Below are positions 44,077 to 52,599 of a stretch of 64,000 nucleotides of DNA, piece after piece. Source of the stretch: Bryobacteraceae bacterium (GTDB lineage: Bacteria; Acidobacteriota; Terriglobia; Bryobacterales; Bryobacteraceae); NCBI GenBank assembly GCA_023384675.1, contig JAHDVK010000020.1, forward strand, positions 1 to 64,000, read 5' to 3'. The translations under genes were made by a program, and so were the position numbers. Below the pieces are notes generated by a model that was given only the letters and a program-made list of their open reading frames with translations, did no database searches and was not told where the DNA came from. Position 1 is the first letter of the stretch. Every line of letters begins with the position of its first letter.

Positions 44077-46374
44077 ATGACGGGCCGGACCATCTCGCAC
44101 TATCGCGTTCTTGACAAGCTCGGGGAGGGCGGGATGGGGAGTGTGTTTCGGGCGGTGGATACGCGGTTGGGGCGGACCGTGGCGATTAAGGTCGTCAATG
44201 CTGCCTTTACGCAGCGCTTCGAGCGGGAGGCGCGGGCGATTGCGGCGCTGAACCATCCTCATATTTGCACTTTGCACGATGTGGGCGAGCACGAGGGTGC
44301 GCCGTTTTTGGTGATGGAGTTTGTCGAGGGCAAACCTTTGCAGGGGCCGTTGCCTGTGGATGAGGCGCTGCAGTATGCGATTCAGATTGCGCACGCTCTT
44401 GCGGCTGCGCACGAGGCGGGCATCGTTCACCGCGACCTGAAACCGGACAATATTTTGCTGACCGCCAAAGGCAGCGTCAAGATCCTCGACTTCGGCCTCG
44501 CCAAGCTGCACCAGACCGCGCCGGAGGCTTTGAAGCTGACGACGATGACTGAGCAGGGCGCCGTCGCGGGCACCGGTCCCTACATGTCCCCCGAACAGGC
44601 GCAGGGTGAACCCGTGGACGCGCGCAGCGACATTTTCAGCTTCGGCGCGGTGCTGTACGAACTGCTGAGCGGACGGCGTGCCTTCGCTCGCGAAACCTTC
44701 CAGGCCACCCTCGTGGCCGTGGTGGCGATGGAGCCGGAACCACTGCGCGAGGCCCCGCCCACGGTGGCGCGCATCGTGGCGAAGATGCTCGCCAAGGACC
44801 GCGCAAAGCGCTACCAGAGCGCCGAAGCGGCGTTGCAGGATCTCGCAACCGCCGCCCGCGAGAAGCCCTGGTGGCAGACCCGCCGCGCCGTCGTCGGCAT
44901 GGCCGCCACGCCAGTGGCGCTGGCGGGCGCGGCGCTCGGCTTCAACGTGCGCGGGTGGCGCACACAACTGATGAACTGGATGGAGCCGCCCGCGGCGGCG
45001 GCGATCCGGCTGGCGGTGATGCCGTTCGTCAACATGACGGGCGACCCCGAGCAGGAGTTCTTCAGCGACGGCATCACGCAGGAGTTGATCGCGCAACTGG
45101 GAAGCCTGCACCCGGCGGGGCTCAACGTGATCGCGCGCACCTCGGTGATGCGATACAAGAAGACCACCAAAACACTGGAGGAAGTGGCTCGGGAATTGAA
45201 GGTGGAATATCTCCTGGAGGGCAGCGCGCGGCGGGAAGGCGGGCGGGCACGGATCACCACGGAACTGATCCGGGCGCGGGACCAGATCCAACTCTGGGCC
45301 GAGACGTTTGAGCGCGATCTCTCGGGGATTCTCGTCGTGCAGAGTGAAGTCGCGCGCAAGGTGGCGGGCGCGCTGGTCCTGAAACTGCTGCCCGCCGAGC
45401 AGGCGCGACTGGCGGACGCCCGTCCTGTGGACCCCGAGGCTTACGAAGCGTGTCTGAAGGGTACGCAACATGCGCTCCGAATGACCCCGGAGCATCTTGA
45501 CAGTGCGCTTGAGTACTTCAACTTCGCGCTGGAGAAAGATCCCGACTATGCGCAGGCCTATAGAGGGATCTCCTCTGTCTGGGGTTTCCGCGCGCAAATG
45601 GGGTTTAGTGCGCCGGCTGAAGCAAGGCCTAAGGCGAGGGCGGCCGCAATGCGGGCCATCGAGCTGAGCAATACGCCTGCGGAAGCCCATTCGATTCTGG
45701 CTGGGTTGTACTGTTGGCAGGATTGGGACTGGCCCGCCGCTGATGCGGAGTTCAACAAGGCGATCGCACTCAATCCCAGCCTTGCGGTGGTCCGTGCGAC
45801 TCACTCGCATCGTCTGATGTTTATGAAACGCCCCGCAGAGGCGATGTCGCAGATTCAGCGCGCCCTGGAACTCGATCCACTGAACGAGTTCATCCGGGCC
45901 TTCTACGCCGTCGTTCTGTACCTGGTGGGCCGCTACGACGAGGCGATTGCCGAGTTCCGCCGGGTCCTCGCGACGTCGCCGGGCCTTCCCTTCGCACTCT
46001 GGATGCTCGCTAGCACGCTCCACATGAAAGGGCGGTATGAGGAGGCTGTGGAAGTCATCAGGACTAGCTACCCCGGGGACCGGGAAATGGGAGAGGCGTT
46101 GACGCAGGGGTACGCGCAGGCGGGCTACCGGGGTGCGATGAAGCGCGCGGCGGACTTGCAGGCCGTGCGCGGCCGCAAGACTCATGTCCCCATCGTCGAT
46201 GTTGCGAATCTGTATGTATGGGCCGGGGAAAAGGACCAGGCCCTCGAATGGCTGGAGAAGGGGTTGGAGGCGCGGGACCCGAATATGCCCTACATCAATA
46301 TCGACCCGGCTAATGCAGTTCTTCGCTCCGAACCGCGATTCCAGGCCATCGTGCGCCGGATGAAGCTGCCGTAG
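44077..46374 (+). CDS. PknB-type Ser/Thr kinase with TolB-like and TPR domains
   Basis: The 765-residue protein has a complete kinase domain (residues about 8-265): GEGGMGSVF glycine loop, VAIKV lysine, HRDLKPDN near 118-125, DFGLAK near 138, and the GTGPYMSPEQ activation/substrate segment. One membrane span near 275-291 follows (WWQTRRAVVGMAATPVALAGA). A TolB/FlgO-like domain (residues about 307-450: LAVMPFVNMTGDPEQEFFSDGI) and TPR repeats to the end complete it. It should be a membrane-bound signalling kinase with a periplasmic sensor part. Confidence 0.93.
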   Translation: MTGRTISHYRVLDKLGEGGMGSVFRAVDTRLGRTVAIKVVNAAFTQRFEREARAIAALNHPHICTLHDVGEHEGAPFLVMEFVEGKPLQGPLPVDEALQYAIQIAHALAAAHEAGIVHRDLKPDNILLTAKGSVKILDFGLAKLHQTAPEALKLTTMTEQGAVAGTGPYMSPEQAQGEPVDARSDIFSFGAVLYELLSGRRAFARETFQATLVAVVAMEPEPLREAPPTVARIVAKMLAKDRAKRYQSAEAALQDLATAAREKPWWQTRRAVVGMAATPVALAGAALGFNVRGWRTQLMNWMEPPAAAAIRLAVMPFVNMTGDPEQEFFSDGITQELIAQLGSLHPAGLNVIARTSVMRYKKTTKTLEEVARELKVEYLLEGSARREGGRARITTELIRARDQIQLWAETFERDLSGILVVQSEVARKVAGALVLKLLPAEQARLADARPVDPEAYEACLKGTQHALRMTPEHLDSALEYFNFALEKDPDYAQAYRGISSVWGFRAQMGFSAPAEARPKARAAAMRAIELSNTPAEAHSILAGLYCWQDWDWPAADAEFNKAIALNPSLAVVRATHSHRLMFMKRPAEAMSQIQRALELDPLNEFIRAFYAVVLYLVGRYDEAIAEFRRVLATSPGLPFALWMLASTLHMKGRYEEAVEVIRTSYPGDREMGEALTQGYAQAGYRGAMKRAADLQAVRGRKTHVPIVDVANLYVWAGEKDQALEWLEKGLEARDPNMPYINIDPANAVLRSEPRFQAIVRRMKLP

Positions 46375-46381
46375 GGCTACC

Positions 46382-48691
46382 ATGTCTCACGAAACCATCT
46401 CGCACTACCGTGTTCTCGATAAGCTCGGCGAGGGTGGGATGGGGCGTGTGTTTCGGGCGGTCGATGCGCGGTTGGGGCGGACGGTGGCGGTCAAAGTCGT
46501 CAACGCTGCCTTTACGCAGCGGTTTGAGCGGGAGGCGCGCGCGATTGCCGCGCTGAATCATCCTCACATTTGCACTTTGCATGATGTCGGCGAGCATGAG
46601 GGTGCGCCGTTTCTGGTGATGGAATTTGTCGAGGGGAAGCCGCTGCATGGTCCGCTGCCTGTGGATGAGGCTCTGGGGTATGCGATTCAGATTGCGCACG
46701 CTCTTGCGGCCGCGCACAAGGCGGGGATAGTTCATCGCGATCTGAAGCCCGACAACATTCTGCTGACTGCCGAGGGGAGCGTGAAGATCCTGGATTTTGG
46801 GCTGGCGAAGCTGCATCAGACCGCGCCCGAGGCATTGAAGCTGACGACGATGACTGAGCAGGGCACCATCGCGGGTACTGGTCCCTACATGTCGCCGGAA
46901 CAGGCTCAGGGCGAGGCGGTGGATGCGCGCAGCGACATTTTCAGCTTCGGCGCGGTGCTGTACGAGCTGCTAAGCGGGCGGCGTGCCTTCGCGCGCGAGA
47001 CCTTCCAGGCCACGCTCGTAGCCGTCGTCGCAATGGAGCCCGAACCGCTGCGCGAGGCCCCGCCCACGGTGGCGCGGATCGTCGCCAAGATGCTCGCCAA
47101 GGAGCGCGAGAAGCGCTACCAGAGGGCCGGGGATCTGCTGAAAGATCTGGAAGCCGCCGCCCGCGAGAAGCCCTGGTGGCAGACGCGCCGCGCCGTCATC
47201 AGCATGGCCGCAACACCAGTGGCGCTGGCGGGCGCGGCGCTCGGCTTCAACGTGCGTGGCTGGCGCACCCAACTGATGAACTGGATGGAACCGCCCGCAG
47301 CGGCGGCGATCCGGCTCGCGGTGATGCCGTTTGTCAACATGACAGGCGACCCCGAACAGGAATACTTCAGCGACGGCATCACGCAGGAACTGATCTCGCA
47401 ATTGGGCAGCCTGCACCCGTCGGGGCTGAATGTGATCGGGAACACGTCAGTGATGCGCTACAAAAACACCTCGAAATCATTGGAAGAAGTGGCGCAGGAA
47501 CTGAAGGTCGAATACCTGCTGGGTGGCAGCGCGCGGCGGGAAGGCGGTCGGGCGCGGATCACGACGGAACTGATCCGGGCACGGGACCAGATCCAGCTTT
47601 GGGCCGAGACATTTGACCGGGAGATCTCCGGGATTCTGGTGCTGCAAAGTGAAGTTGCCCGCAAAGTGGCAGGCGCGCTGGCTCTTAAACTACTGCCTGC
47701 CGAGCAGGCCCGCGCCGCTCGAACCCGGCTGGTGGATCCGGAAGCCTATGAAAACTACCTGAAGGGTGTCAAGCAGTGGCAACGGTTTACGCCAGAGGAC
47801 GGCGAGATCGCCATGAAGTATTTTGAAGCTTCGCTCGCGAAGGATCCAGATTACGCTCCCGCCCATCTGGGGGTCGGCATGGTACGGACCCTCCGCTGGC
47901 GTTTAGGCCAGATGCCCCCGGGGGGGAAGCCTGATCCGGGATATGATGTCCTCGCAAGAGCGTTGGAGCTGGATCCCGAACTGCCGCAAGTCCATCGTTT
48001 TATGGCGGGCCTTCGAGTGTGGCATGAGTGGGATTGGGCTGGGGGCGAGGCCTCCTTCAAGCGAGCCCTGGAACTCGATGCGAGCTATGCCGAGGCCCGG
48101 GCCTACTACGGGCATCTGCTGATGGTTCTGAAGAGGCCCCGGGAGGCGGAGGAACAACTCCTCAAGGCGATCGATCTGGACCCCTTCAATCCGCTGTGGC
48201 AGGCCTTCTACGCGCGTTTCCTCAACAGTTCGAGGCGCCATGATGAAGCTCTCGCTCGAATCCGGACCGCGCTGCGCAGTGTGCCGGACATGGATTATGC
48301 GCGGGAGCAGGCGATCCATGCGACTCATTTCAAATATTTGAAGGGTGAAGTCGAGGATGTTCTGGCGGAGTTCCAGGCGATTTGGGGGAACGATCCACTG
48401 GCGGAGGTGTTTGCGCGGGGATTCAAGGCGGGAGGCTACGAAGAGGGCTGGAGGCAGGTGGCCGAATTCAGGGTCGCGGAAGAGCGCGAGCGGGGCTGGC
48501 AAAGGGTGCTGAGAATCTTCACGCTCTATCTGTTTGCTGGTGATCGCGCCAAGGCGCTCGACTGGCTCGAAAAGGCATACGAGGTTCGAGATTGGGACAT
48601 GCCTTACGCTTTCAGCGGCGCTGAGACTGATCAGCTTCAATCCGAGCCCCGCTTCCAGGCCCTACGCCGGAAGATGAACCTGCCAGCATAA
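46382..48691 (+). CDS. PknB-type Ser/Thr kinase with TolB-like and TPR domains (tandem paralogue)
   Basis: The 769-residue protein starts seven bases after the first kinase and has the same layout. The kinase motifs are intact (GEGGMGRVF, VAVKV, HRDLKPDN, DFGLAK). Over roughly residues 1-450 it is nearly identical to its neighbour, whereas the TPR region from about residue 455 is clearly different (NYLKGVKQWQRFTPED against ACLKGTQHALRMTPEH). The duplication has thus kept the kinase and diversified the sensor or binding part, or gene conversion keeps the front halves alike. Confidence 0.93.
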   Translation: MSHETISHYRVLDKLGEGGMGRVFRAVDARLGRTVAVKVVNAAFTQRFEREARAIAALNHPHICTLHDVGEHEGAPFLVMEFVEGKPLHGPLPVDEALGYAIQIAHALAAAHKAGIVHRDLKPDNILLTAEGSVKILDFGLAKLHQTAPEALKLTTMTEQGTIAGTGPYMSPEQAQGEAVDARSDIFSFGAVLYELLSGRRAFARETFQATLVAVVAMEPEPLREAPPTVARIVAKMLAKEREKRYQRAGDLLKDLEAAAREKPWWQTRRAVISMAATPVALAGAALGFNVRGWRTQLMNWMEPPAAAAIRLAVMPFVNMTGDPEQEYFSDGITQELISQLGSLHPSGLNVIGNTSVMRYKNTSKSLEEVAQELKVEYLLGGSARREGGRARITTELIRARDQIQLWAETFDREISGILVLQSEVARKVAGALALKLLPAEQARAARTRLVDPEAYENYLKGVKQWQRFTPEDGEIAMKYFEASLAKDPDYAPAHLGVGMVRTLRWRLGQMPPGGKPDPGYDVLARALELDPELPQVHRFMAGLRVWHEWDWAGGEASFKRALELDASYAEARAYYGHLLMVLKRPREAEEQLLKAIDLDPFNPLWQAFYARFLNSSRRHDEALARIRTALRSVPDMDYAREQAIHATHFKYLKGEVEDVLAEFQAIWGNDPLAEVFARGFKAGGYEEGWRQVAEFRVAEERERGWQRVLRIFTLYLFAGDRAKALDWLEKAYEVRDWDMPYAFSGAETDQLQSEPRFQALRRKMNLPA

Positions 48692-48888
48692 TCCCGCGCC
48701 ACCCATCCCCCCCCATCCTTCCTTAATGGCAAACCAAATTTCTTACCTCAAACACTGTTCAGAGAAAAAATCCGAAAAACGACCAGTATGAGGGGAGCTT
48801 ATGTAAGCCGAGCCGGAAGTGGACCTGAAGTGGACCTGAGGAGGGCAGAGAAGCGAGGTGGGAACCAGCGGTAAGTCTTTGAAAACCG

Positions 48889-48942
48889 TGGTGGGCCTGA
48901 CAGAACTCGAATCTGTGACCTCTACCGTGTCAAGGTGGGTGC
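48889..48942 (-). pseudogene. tRNA-Val(GAC) 3' fragment, probable attL
   Basis: On the minus strand: anticodon arm CCACC-TTGACAC-GGTAG (anticodon GAC, one stem mismatch), variable loop, perfect T arm ACAGA-TTCGAGT-TCTGT, acceptor strand CAGGCCC, discriminator A and encoded CCA. The D arm and 5' acceptor strand are missing. Intact T arm and CCA imply a recent origin, as expected for an attachment core left by tRNA-targeted integration. Confidence 0.75.
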
Positions 48943-48995
48943 CTGAAGTCTGTAAGTCTTTGGACGTCAGTCACTTACAGGCTAGGTCGCTGGTC

Positions 48996-49030
48996 CTGGA
49001 GTCCACATTGGAGTCCACCTGGAGTCCAAG
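48996..49030. repeat. GAGTCCA direct repeats, possible integrase arm sites
   Basis: Three closely spaced copies of (T)GGAGTCCA(C) lie just right of the tRNA fragment. Clusters of short direct repeats beside an attachment core are typical of integrase arm-type binding sites. This is by position only. Confidence 0.35.
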
Positions 49031-49099
49031 TCCCTTGTTTTCATGGGCATGATGGACGCCGGCTGGCGTCCAAATTTGTGTTTTATTTTTCAACAGTTT

Positions 49100-49126
49100 G
49101 GCAGGATGGGCAGGATGGGCAGGATG
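49100..49126. repeat. three tandem copies of GGCAGGATG
   Basis: A 9-base unit is repeated exactly three times (49100-49108, 49109-49117, 49118-49126), preceded by TTTTTCAACAGTTT and followed by a T-rich tract. It lies in a gene-free spot of the prophage left end. Similar CAGGAT-type tandem motifs occur in many environmental bacterial genomes, but I cannot test relatedness. Confidence 0.7.
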
Positions 49127-49269
49127 TTTTTCGTTTTCTTGTCTATGGTCTGCAGCATGGTGCATAGAGAAGAACTTCTTTGCTCCTATATGAGCGGCGA
49201 TGCAGCCCACCACGTCTTGCCTGTCCTCCTTTGGACTTGACATAGCACTTCGATTCCCATAGTGATGTT

Positions 49270-50109
49270 ATGGGGTTAGGCAGCTTTGGTCAAAGTGCAA
49301 TGCAACGTGCAACGACGTTCTTCGCTAAACATCCCGTCTTCACAATCGAGGAGTTCACTGAGTGGTACGGCGCCTCGCGTGAAACTGCTGAGCGTACGGT
49401 CGAGGCGCTCCTCGCCTACCACGTGAGGAACGGGCACCTGGTGCGCATCCGCAAAGGACTGTACGCCGCAGTTCCACCGGCATCCGAGCCCTCGAGCGTA
49501 CCGATCGACCCCTTCCTCGTGGCCGGCAAGCTGGCGCCGGATGCAATCCTCGCTTACCACACGGCGCTGGAGCTTCACGGGAAGGCCCACTCGCCAACGC
49601 ACGAGTTCTTCTACCTGACCAGTCTCGCCGCGCGAACGCTTCAGTTCCGCGGGCAGCGTTTCCGAGCGGTGCGTCGACCTTCCGCGCTGCGTTCCGAACA
49701 ACTTGTTCGGTCGAACGTCCTCACTGTGGATCGGATGGGACTCAGTGTGCGCGTCACGAACCTTGAGAGAACGATGGTGGACGTGCTGGACCGTCCGCAC
49801 TTGGCAGGTGGCTGGGAGGAGATCTGGCGGAGTCTCGCAAGCGTGGAGTTTTTCGATCTCGACGCAGTTGTCGCCTACGCACTGCTGCTCGATAATGCGA
49901 CGACCATCGCCAAGGTCGGCTTCTTTCTGGAGCAGCACATGGAGTCACTGATGGTGACCGAGAGCCATCTCGACCCACTCAGGAGACGCCGCCCTCGTGC
50001 GCCGCATTACCTCTCCCGGGCAGATCGCAGTCCTGGCAAACTCGTTGCCGGCTGGAACCTCGTTGTTCCGCCGGTGGTTCTTGAAAAGGCATGGCAGGAG
50101 GTCTCGTGA
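49270..50109 (+). CDS. AbiEi-type transcriptional regulator (type IV antitoxin family)
   Basis: The 279-residue protein starts with a winged-helix domain (FTIEEFTEWYGASRETAERTV, RNGHLVRIRKGLYA near residues 25-65). The AbiEi middle and C-terminal pattern follows (LAYHTALELHGKAHS near 95; VRVTNLERTMVDVLDRPHLAGGWEEI, core NLERT-VDVLDRP, near 160). AbiEi represses its own operon and pairs with an AbiEii nucleotidyltransferase toxin. No AbiEii motif is found downstream. GTG 50106 overlaps its stop and opens a 40-codon frame ending at 50228 that does not resemble the toxin. Confidence 0.8.
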   Translation: MGLGSFGQSAMQRATTFFAKHPVFTIEEFTEWYGASRETAERTVEALLAYHVRNGHLVRIRKGLYAAVPPASEPSSVPIDPFLVAGKLAPDAILAYHTALELHGKAHSPTHEFFYLTSLAARTLQFRGQRFRAVRRPSALRSEQLVRSNVLTVDRMGLSVRVTNLERTMVDVLDRPHLAGGWEEIWRSLASVEFFDLDAVVAYALLLDNATTIAKVGFFLEQHMESLMVTESHLDPLRRRRPRAPHYLSRADRSPGKLVAGWNLVVPPVVLEKAWQEVS

Positions 50110-50390
50110 AGAAACCGGTTGAGCGATTGCACTCTGAGGCCGAAGCAACAGCCGCTGCCGAGCCGATTGACCACCGCCATGCCCCGCCAGTCCGTTTGTG
50201 CGTGCAGGCCGCCAAACTTCTCTGTTGACGACTGACGCCGCGCGATGATACTCAGTAGTTGAACGCTCGCAAGGCGTTCCCCAGACGCACTTGGGTCGTC
50301 TCGAAATCACCCATCCCCCCACCAGTTTCAGAGCGCCGGGACTCTCGTAAAACTCCATCCCGCAGATTCTCGCGGGAGAGTTGTGTCCCG
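50110..50390. other. stretch after AbiEi with only a 40-codon open frame
   Basis: A GTG at 50106 overlapping the AbiEi TGA could start a 40-residue product (beginning VKKPVERLHSEAEATAAAEP) ending at 50228. It might be a toxin-gene stump or a chance frame. Nothing else is recognisable up to 50390. Confidence 0.35.
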
Positions 50391-50714
50391 ATGAATTCGC
50401 AAATCCCCCTCTACAAGTCCGACGGACAACTCGTCGAGTGGATCTCGCCCTCCCAAGCGGGCCGGCTCGAACGGCTGCATCTGGTCCAGGTGGTGCGCCA
50501 CCGCAAAGGGCACGTGAGCCGCTGCATCCTGCGCCAACGGCCGGGCGATGCGAGGCCGACACGCCCGACGGACTACGTCGGCACTCGGTACTGCTACCGC
50601 GAACACCTCGACAGCGGTCACGAGGTGTGGACTTTACGGCGCCTGGGGCGGGGGAACGAATTGCGGCCCATCTTCCTGCAGGTGCTGACGGATTGCCTGG
50701 TGGTGGCGGAATGA
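50391..50714 (+). CDS. small conserved hypothetical protein
   Basis: ATG 50391 gives 107 residues (MNSQIPLYKSDGQLVEWISP), preceded by GGGAG 13 bases away. The sequence has an N-terminal segment rich in Gln, Leu and His (AGRLERLHLVQVVRHRKGH) and a C-terminal TDYVGTRYCYREHLDSGHEV part. The frame continues upstream but that portion looks non-coding. I do not recognise a named family. Confidence 0.55.
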   Translation: MNSQIPLYKSDGQLVEWISPSQAGRLERLHLVQVVRHRKGHVSRCILRQRPGDARPTRPTDYVGTRYCYREHLDSGHEVWTLRRLGRGNELRPIFLQVLTDCLVVAE

Positions 50715-50839
50715 AGGCGGCACGGACGAGGGCTGGTGGCCGGCACGTGGCAATTCAACGTGGGCTGCTGGTTCGCCAACGGAGTGGGGCGCTGAAACCG
50801 CGGCCGAATCTACCGCGGCGAGGGAAGGCGCGACGCTGA
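50711..50839 (+). CDS. very small basic open frame
   Basis: An ATG overlapping the previous TGA (ATGA) starts a 42-residue, Arg-rich product (MKAARTRAGGRHVAIQRG). Support is only the overlap. The composition is what a random high-GC frame would give, so it may not be real. The next 130 bases contain nothing recognisable. Confidence 0.2.
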   Translation: MKAARTRAGGRHVAIQRGLLVRQRSGALKPRPNLPRRGKARR

Positions 50840-50975
50840 GCGAGACCTGCTCAGATTCCCTTGCAATTATGGGTCCCTCCTGGCCGTTTTCGCCGACGGT
50901 GGACCAACGGCACCAATTCGCCAGCGTTGGGACCGAGAAAAGGTTGTCACCCTCAGGTTGTCACTCCATTCCGAC

Positions 50976-52508
50976 ATGAACCCCGGGCTCGTGACGCCGG
51001 CGATGGCGCGGCGGATTGAGATCTGGTCGCCGGACCGGCTGGTGCCGTACCAGCGCAACGCCAGGACGCATTCCGACGAGCAGGTTTCGCAGATCGCGGC
51101 CTCCATCGCGGAGTTTGGTTTCACGTCGCCAATTCTCGTCGACTCAGCCGACGGCATCATCGCCGGCCACGGCCGGTTGATGGCCGCGCGGAAGCTGGGT
51201 CTGGCGGAAGTGCCCGTCATTGTCCTCGACCATCTGACTGAGACGCAGCGACGTGCATTCATCTTGGCCGACAACAGACTGGCGGAACTCGCTGGCTGGA
51301 ACGAGGAGCTGCTAGCCGAGGAGTTGGCCGCGCTCGAGGCCGATGGGTTTGAGCTTGGCTTGATCGGCTTCAACGAGCGCGAGTTGGCGGCGATGCTGGC
51401 CGAGGCTGAGTCGGAGGCAGCCGTGGGAGAGACGGCGCCGGATGTGGTGGGCGAGGCTCCCACTGTGGCGGTCACTCAGGCCGGCGACCTGTGGATGATC
51501 GGCCCGCACCGATTGCTGTGCGGCGACTGCCGGAAGCGGGAGGATGTGCTCCGGCTGCTGGATGGCCGCAAGGCGAACCTGGTCGTGACGTCGCCGCCGT
51601 ACGCGACGCAGCGGGAGTATGATCCATCGAGCGGATTCCAGCCGGTGCCGCCGGACGAGTACATCGGCTGGTACCAGGCGGTCGCCGACAACATCGCGGC
51701 GGTGCTCGCGGCGGACGGCTCCTACTTTCTGAACATCAAGGAGCACGCCGAGGATGGACAGCGACACCTCTACGTGAAGAAGCTGACCATCGCGCACGTG
51801 GAGCGGTGGGGCTGGCGGTTTGTGGACGAGTTCTGCTGGCGCAAGACGGACAACGGCGTGCCGGGCGGCTGGCCCAACAGGTTCAAGAACGCTTGGGAAC
51901 CGGTCCTGCACTTCTGCCGCCAGGCGGAGATCAAGTTTCGGCCATTCGCGGTGGGACACGTTTCTGAGGACTGCTTCGATTACTCTGCGGAGAATCCGAA
52001 GTCGACCTCCGGCAGTGGCCTGCTGGGGACCGGGGCGCGTGGCGCGGCGGCGGGCCGCTTGGATGCCGATGACAGTGATGGCCGATTCAAAGGGATTGCT
52101 CGGCCGAGCAATGTGATCGAGGCGAAGACTGAATCGACGCAGGGCTCACACTCGGCGCCGTTCCCGAGGGCGCTGGTCGAGTTCTTTGTGAAGGCGTTTT
52201 CCGATGCGGGCGATGTGGTGTTCGAGCCGTTCACCGGCAGTGGGACGACGCTGGCGGCATCGCATGTGCATCGGCGCGTCGGGTACGGCATCGAGATCAG
52301 TCCGGCCTACTGCGACGTGATTCTGCGGCGGATGGCGGAACTGACTGGCGAGGCGCCGACGTTGGCCGGCACGGGCGAAGCGCTGGCCGCAGTGGCGGCG
52401 GCGCGCGGGATCTCGCCAGAGCAGGTGGATAACCCGAAAGCGCGGGACTCGCGGCGGATCCAGCATCGCGGCGCCGCGCCGTATTACGGGAGCCGGAAGG
52501 CGTCCTGA
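50976..52508 (+). CDS. ParB-N domain fused to DNA methyltransferase (SPPY type)
   Basis: ATG 50976 gives 510 residues. Residues about 12-110 form a ParB/sulfiredoxin-like domain (PYQRNARTHSDEQVSQIAAS, then GIIAGHGRLMAARKLG). From about 165 comes an N4/N6 DNA methyltransferase with motif IV TSPPYATQREY near 204 and motif I EPFTGSGTTLAAS near 418, so it is of the beta class. SPPY is common in N4-cytosine enzymes but not exclusive to them. Such fusions are widespread in phages and lack a partner endonuclease. It probably protects phage DNA. Confidence 0.9.
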   Translation: MNPGLVTPAMARRIEIWSPDRLVPYQRNARTHSDEQVSQIAASIAEFGFTSPILVDSADGIIAGHGRLMAARKLGLAEVPVIVLDHLTETQRRAFILADNRLAELAGWNEELLAEELAALEADGFELGLIGFNERELAAMLAEAESEAAVGETAPDVVGEAPTVAVTQAGDLWMIGPHRLLCGDCRKREDVLRLLDGRKANLVVTSPPYATQREYDPSSGFQPVPPDEYIGWYQAVADNIAAVLAADGSYFLNIKEHAEDGQRHLYVKKLTIAHVERWGWRFVDEFCWRKTDNGVPGGWPNRFKNAWEPVLHFCRQAEIKFRPFAVGHVSEDCFDYSAENPKSTSGSGLLGTGARGAAAGRLDADDSDGRFKGIARPSNVIEAKTESTQGSHSAPFPRALVEFFVKAFSDAGDVVFEPFTGSGTTLAASHVHRRVGYGIEISPAYCDVILRRMAELTGEAPTLAGTGEALAAVAAARGISPEQVDNPKARDSRRIQHRGAAPYYGSRKAS

Positions 52509-52523
52509 CGAAATCACCGAGTT

Positions 52524-52543
52524 GCTCGCCCGCCCGGGCGAGC
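52524..52543. repeat. hairpin after first methyltransferase
   Basis: GCTCGCC and GGCGAGC pair around CGCCCG within 52524-52543, just before a second, T-tract-bearing hairpin. It may add to termination between the two methyltransferase genes. Confidence 0.45.
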
Positions 52544-52547
52544 TTGC

Positions 52548-52587
52548 GGGCGGCTCCGGTCCTCCTCCGCGGGGCCGCCCCTTTTTT
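52548..52587 (+). terminator. rho-independent terminator between methyltransferase genes
   Basis: GGGCGGC (52548-52554) pairs with GCCGCCC (52574-52580) and is followed by CTTTTTT (52581-52587). It lies 40 bases after the first methyltransferase stop and directly before the ribosome site of the second. The second gene must therefore depend on read-through or on its own promoter. Confidence 0.55.
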
Positions 52588-52599
52588 GAGGCACGACGA

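Larger units (their letters stand above)
48692..49269. other. chromosome-prophage junction region
   Basis: No gene is seen in these 578 bases, which are lower in GC than both sides. They contain a doubled TGGACCTGAAG-type repeat near 48820-48840 and the tRNA-Val fragment. GTAAGTCTTTG occurs as a direct repeat at 48871-48881 and 48952-48962 on both sides of that fragment. GAGTCCAC-type repeats lie between 48996 and 49030, and a 9-bp tandem repeat at 49100-49126. Confidence 0.6.

Noticed and set aside
44032-46383. A 783-codon minus-strand open frame opposite the first kinase
   Set aside because: It mirrors the kinase codons, and a similar shadow appears opposite the paralogue; no domain is recognisable.
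49100-49126. Short tandem repeat considered as a CRISPR or iteron array
   Set aside because: The unit is 9 bases with no spacers and there is no cas or replication gene nearby.
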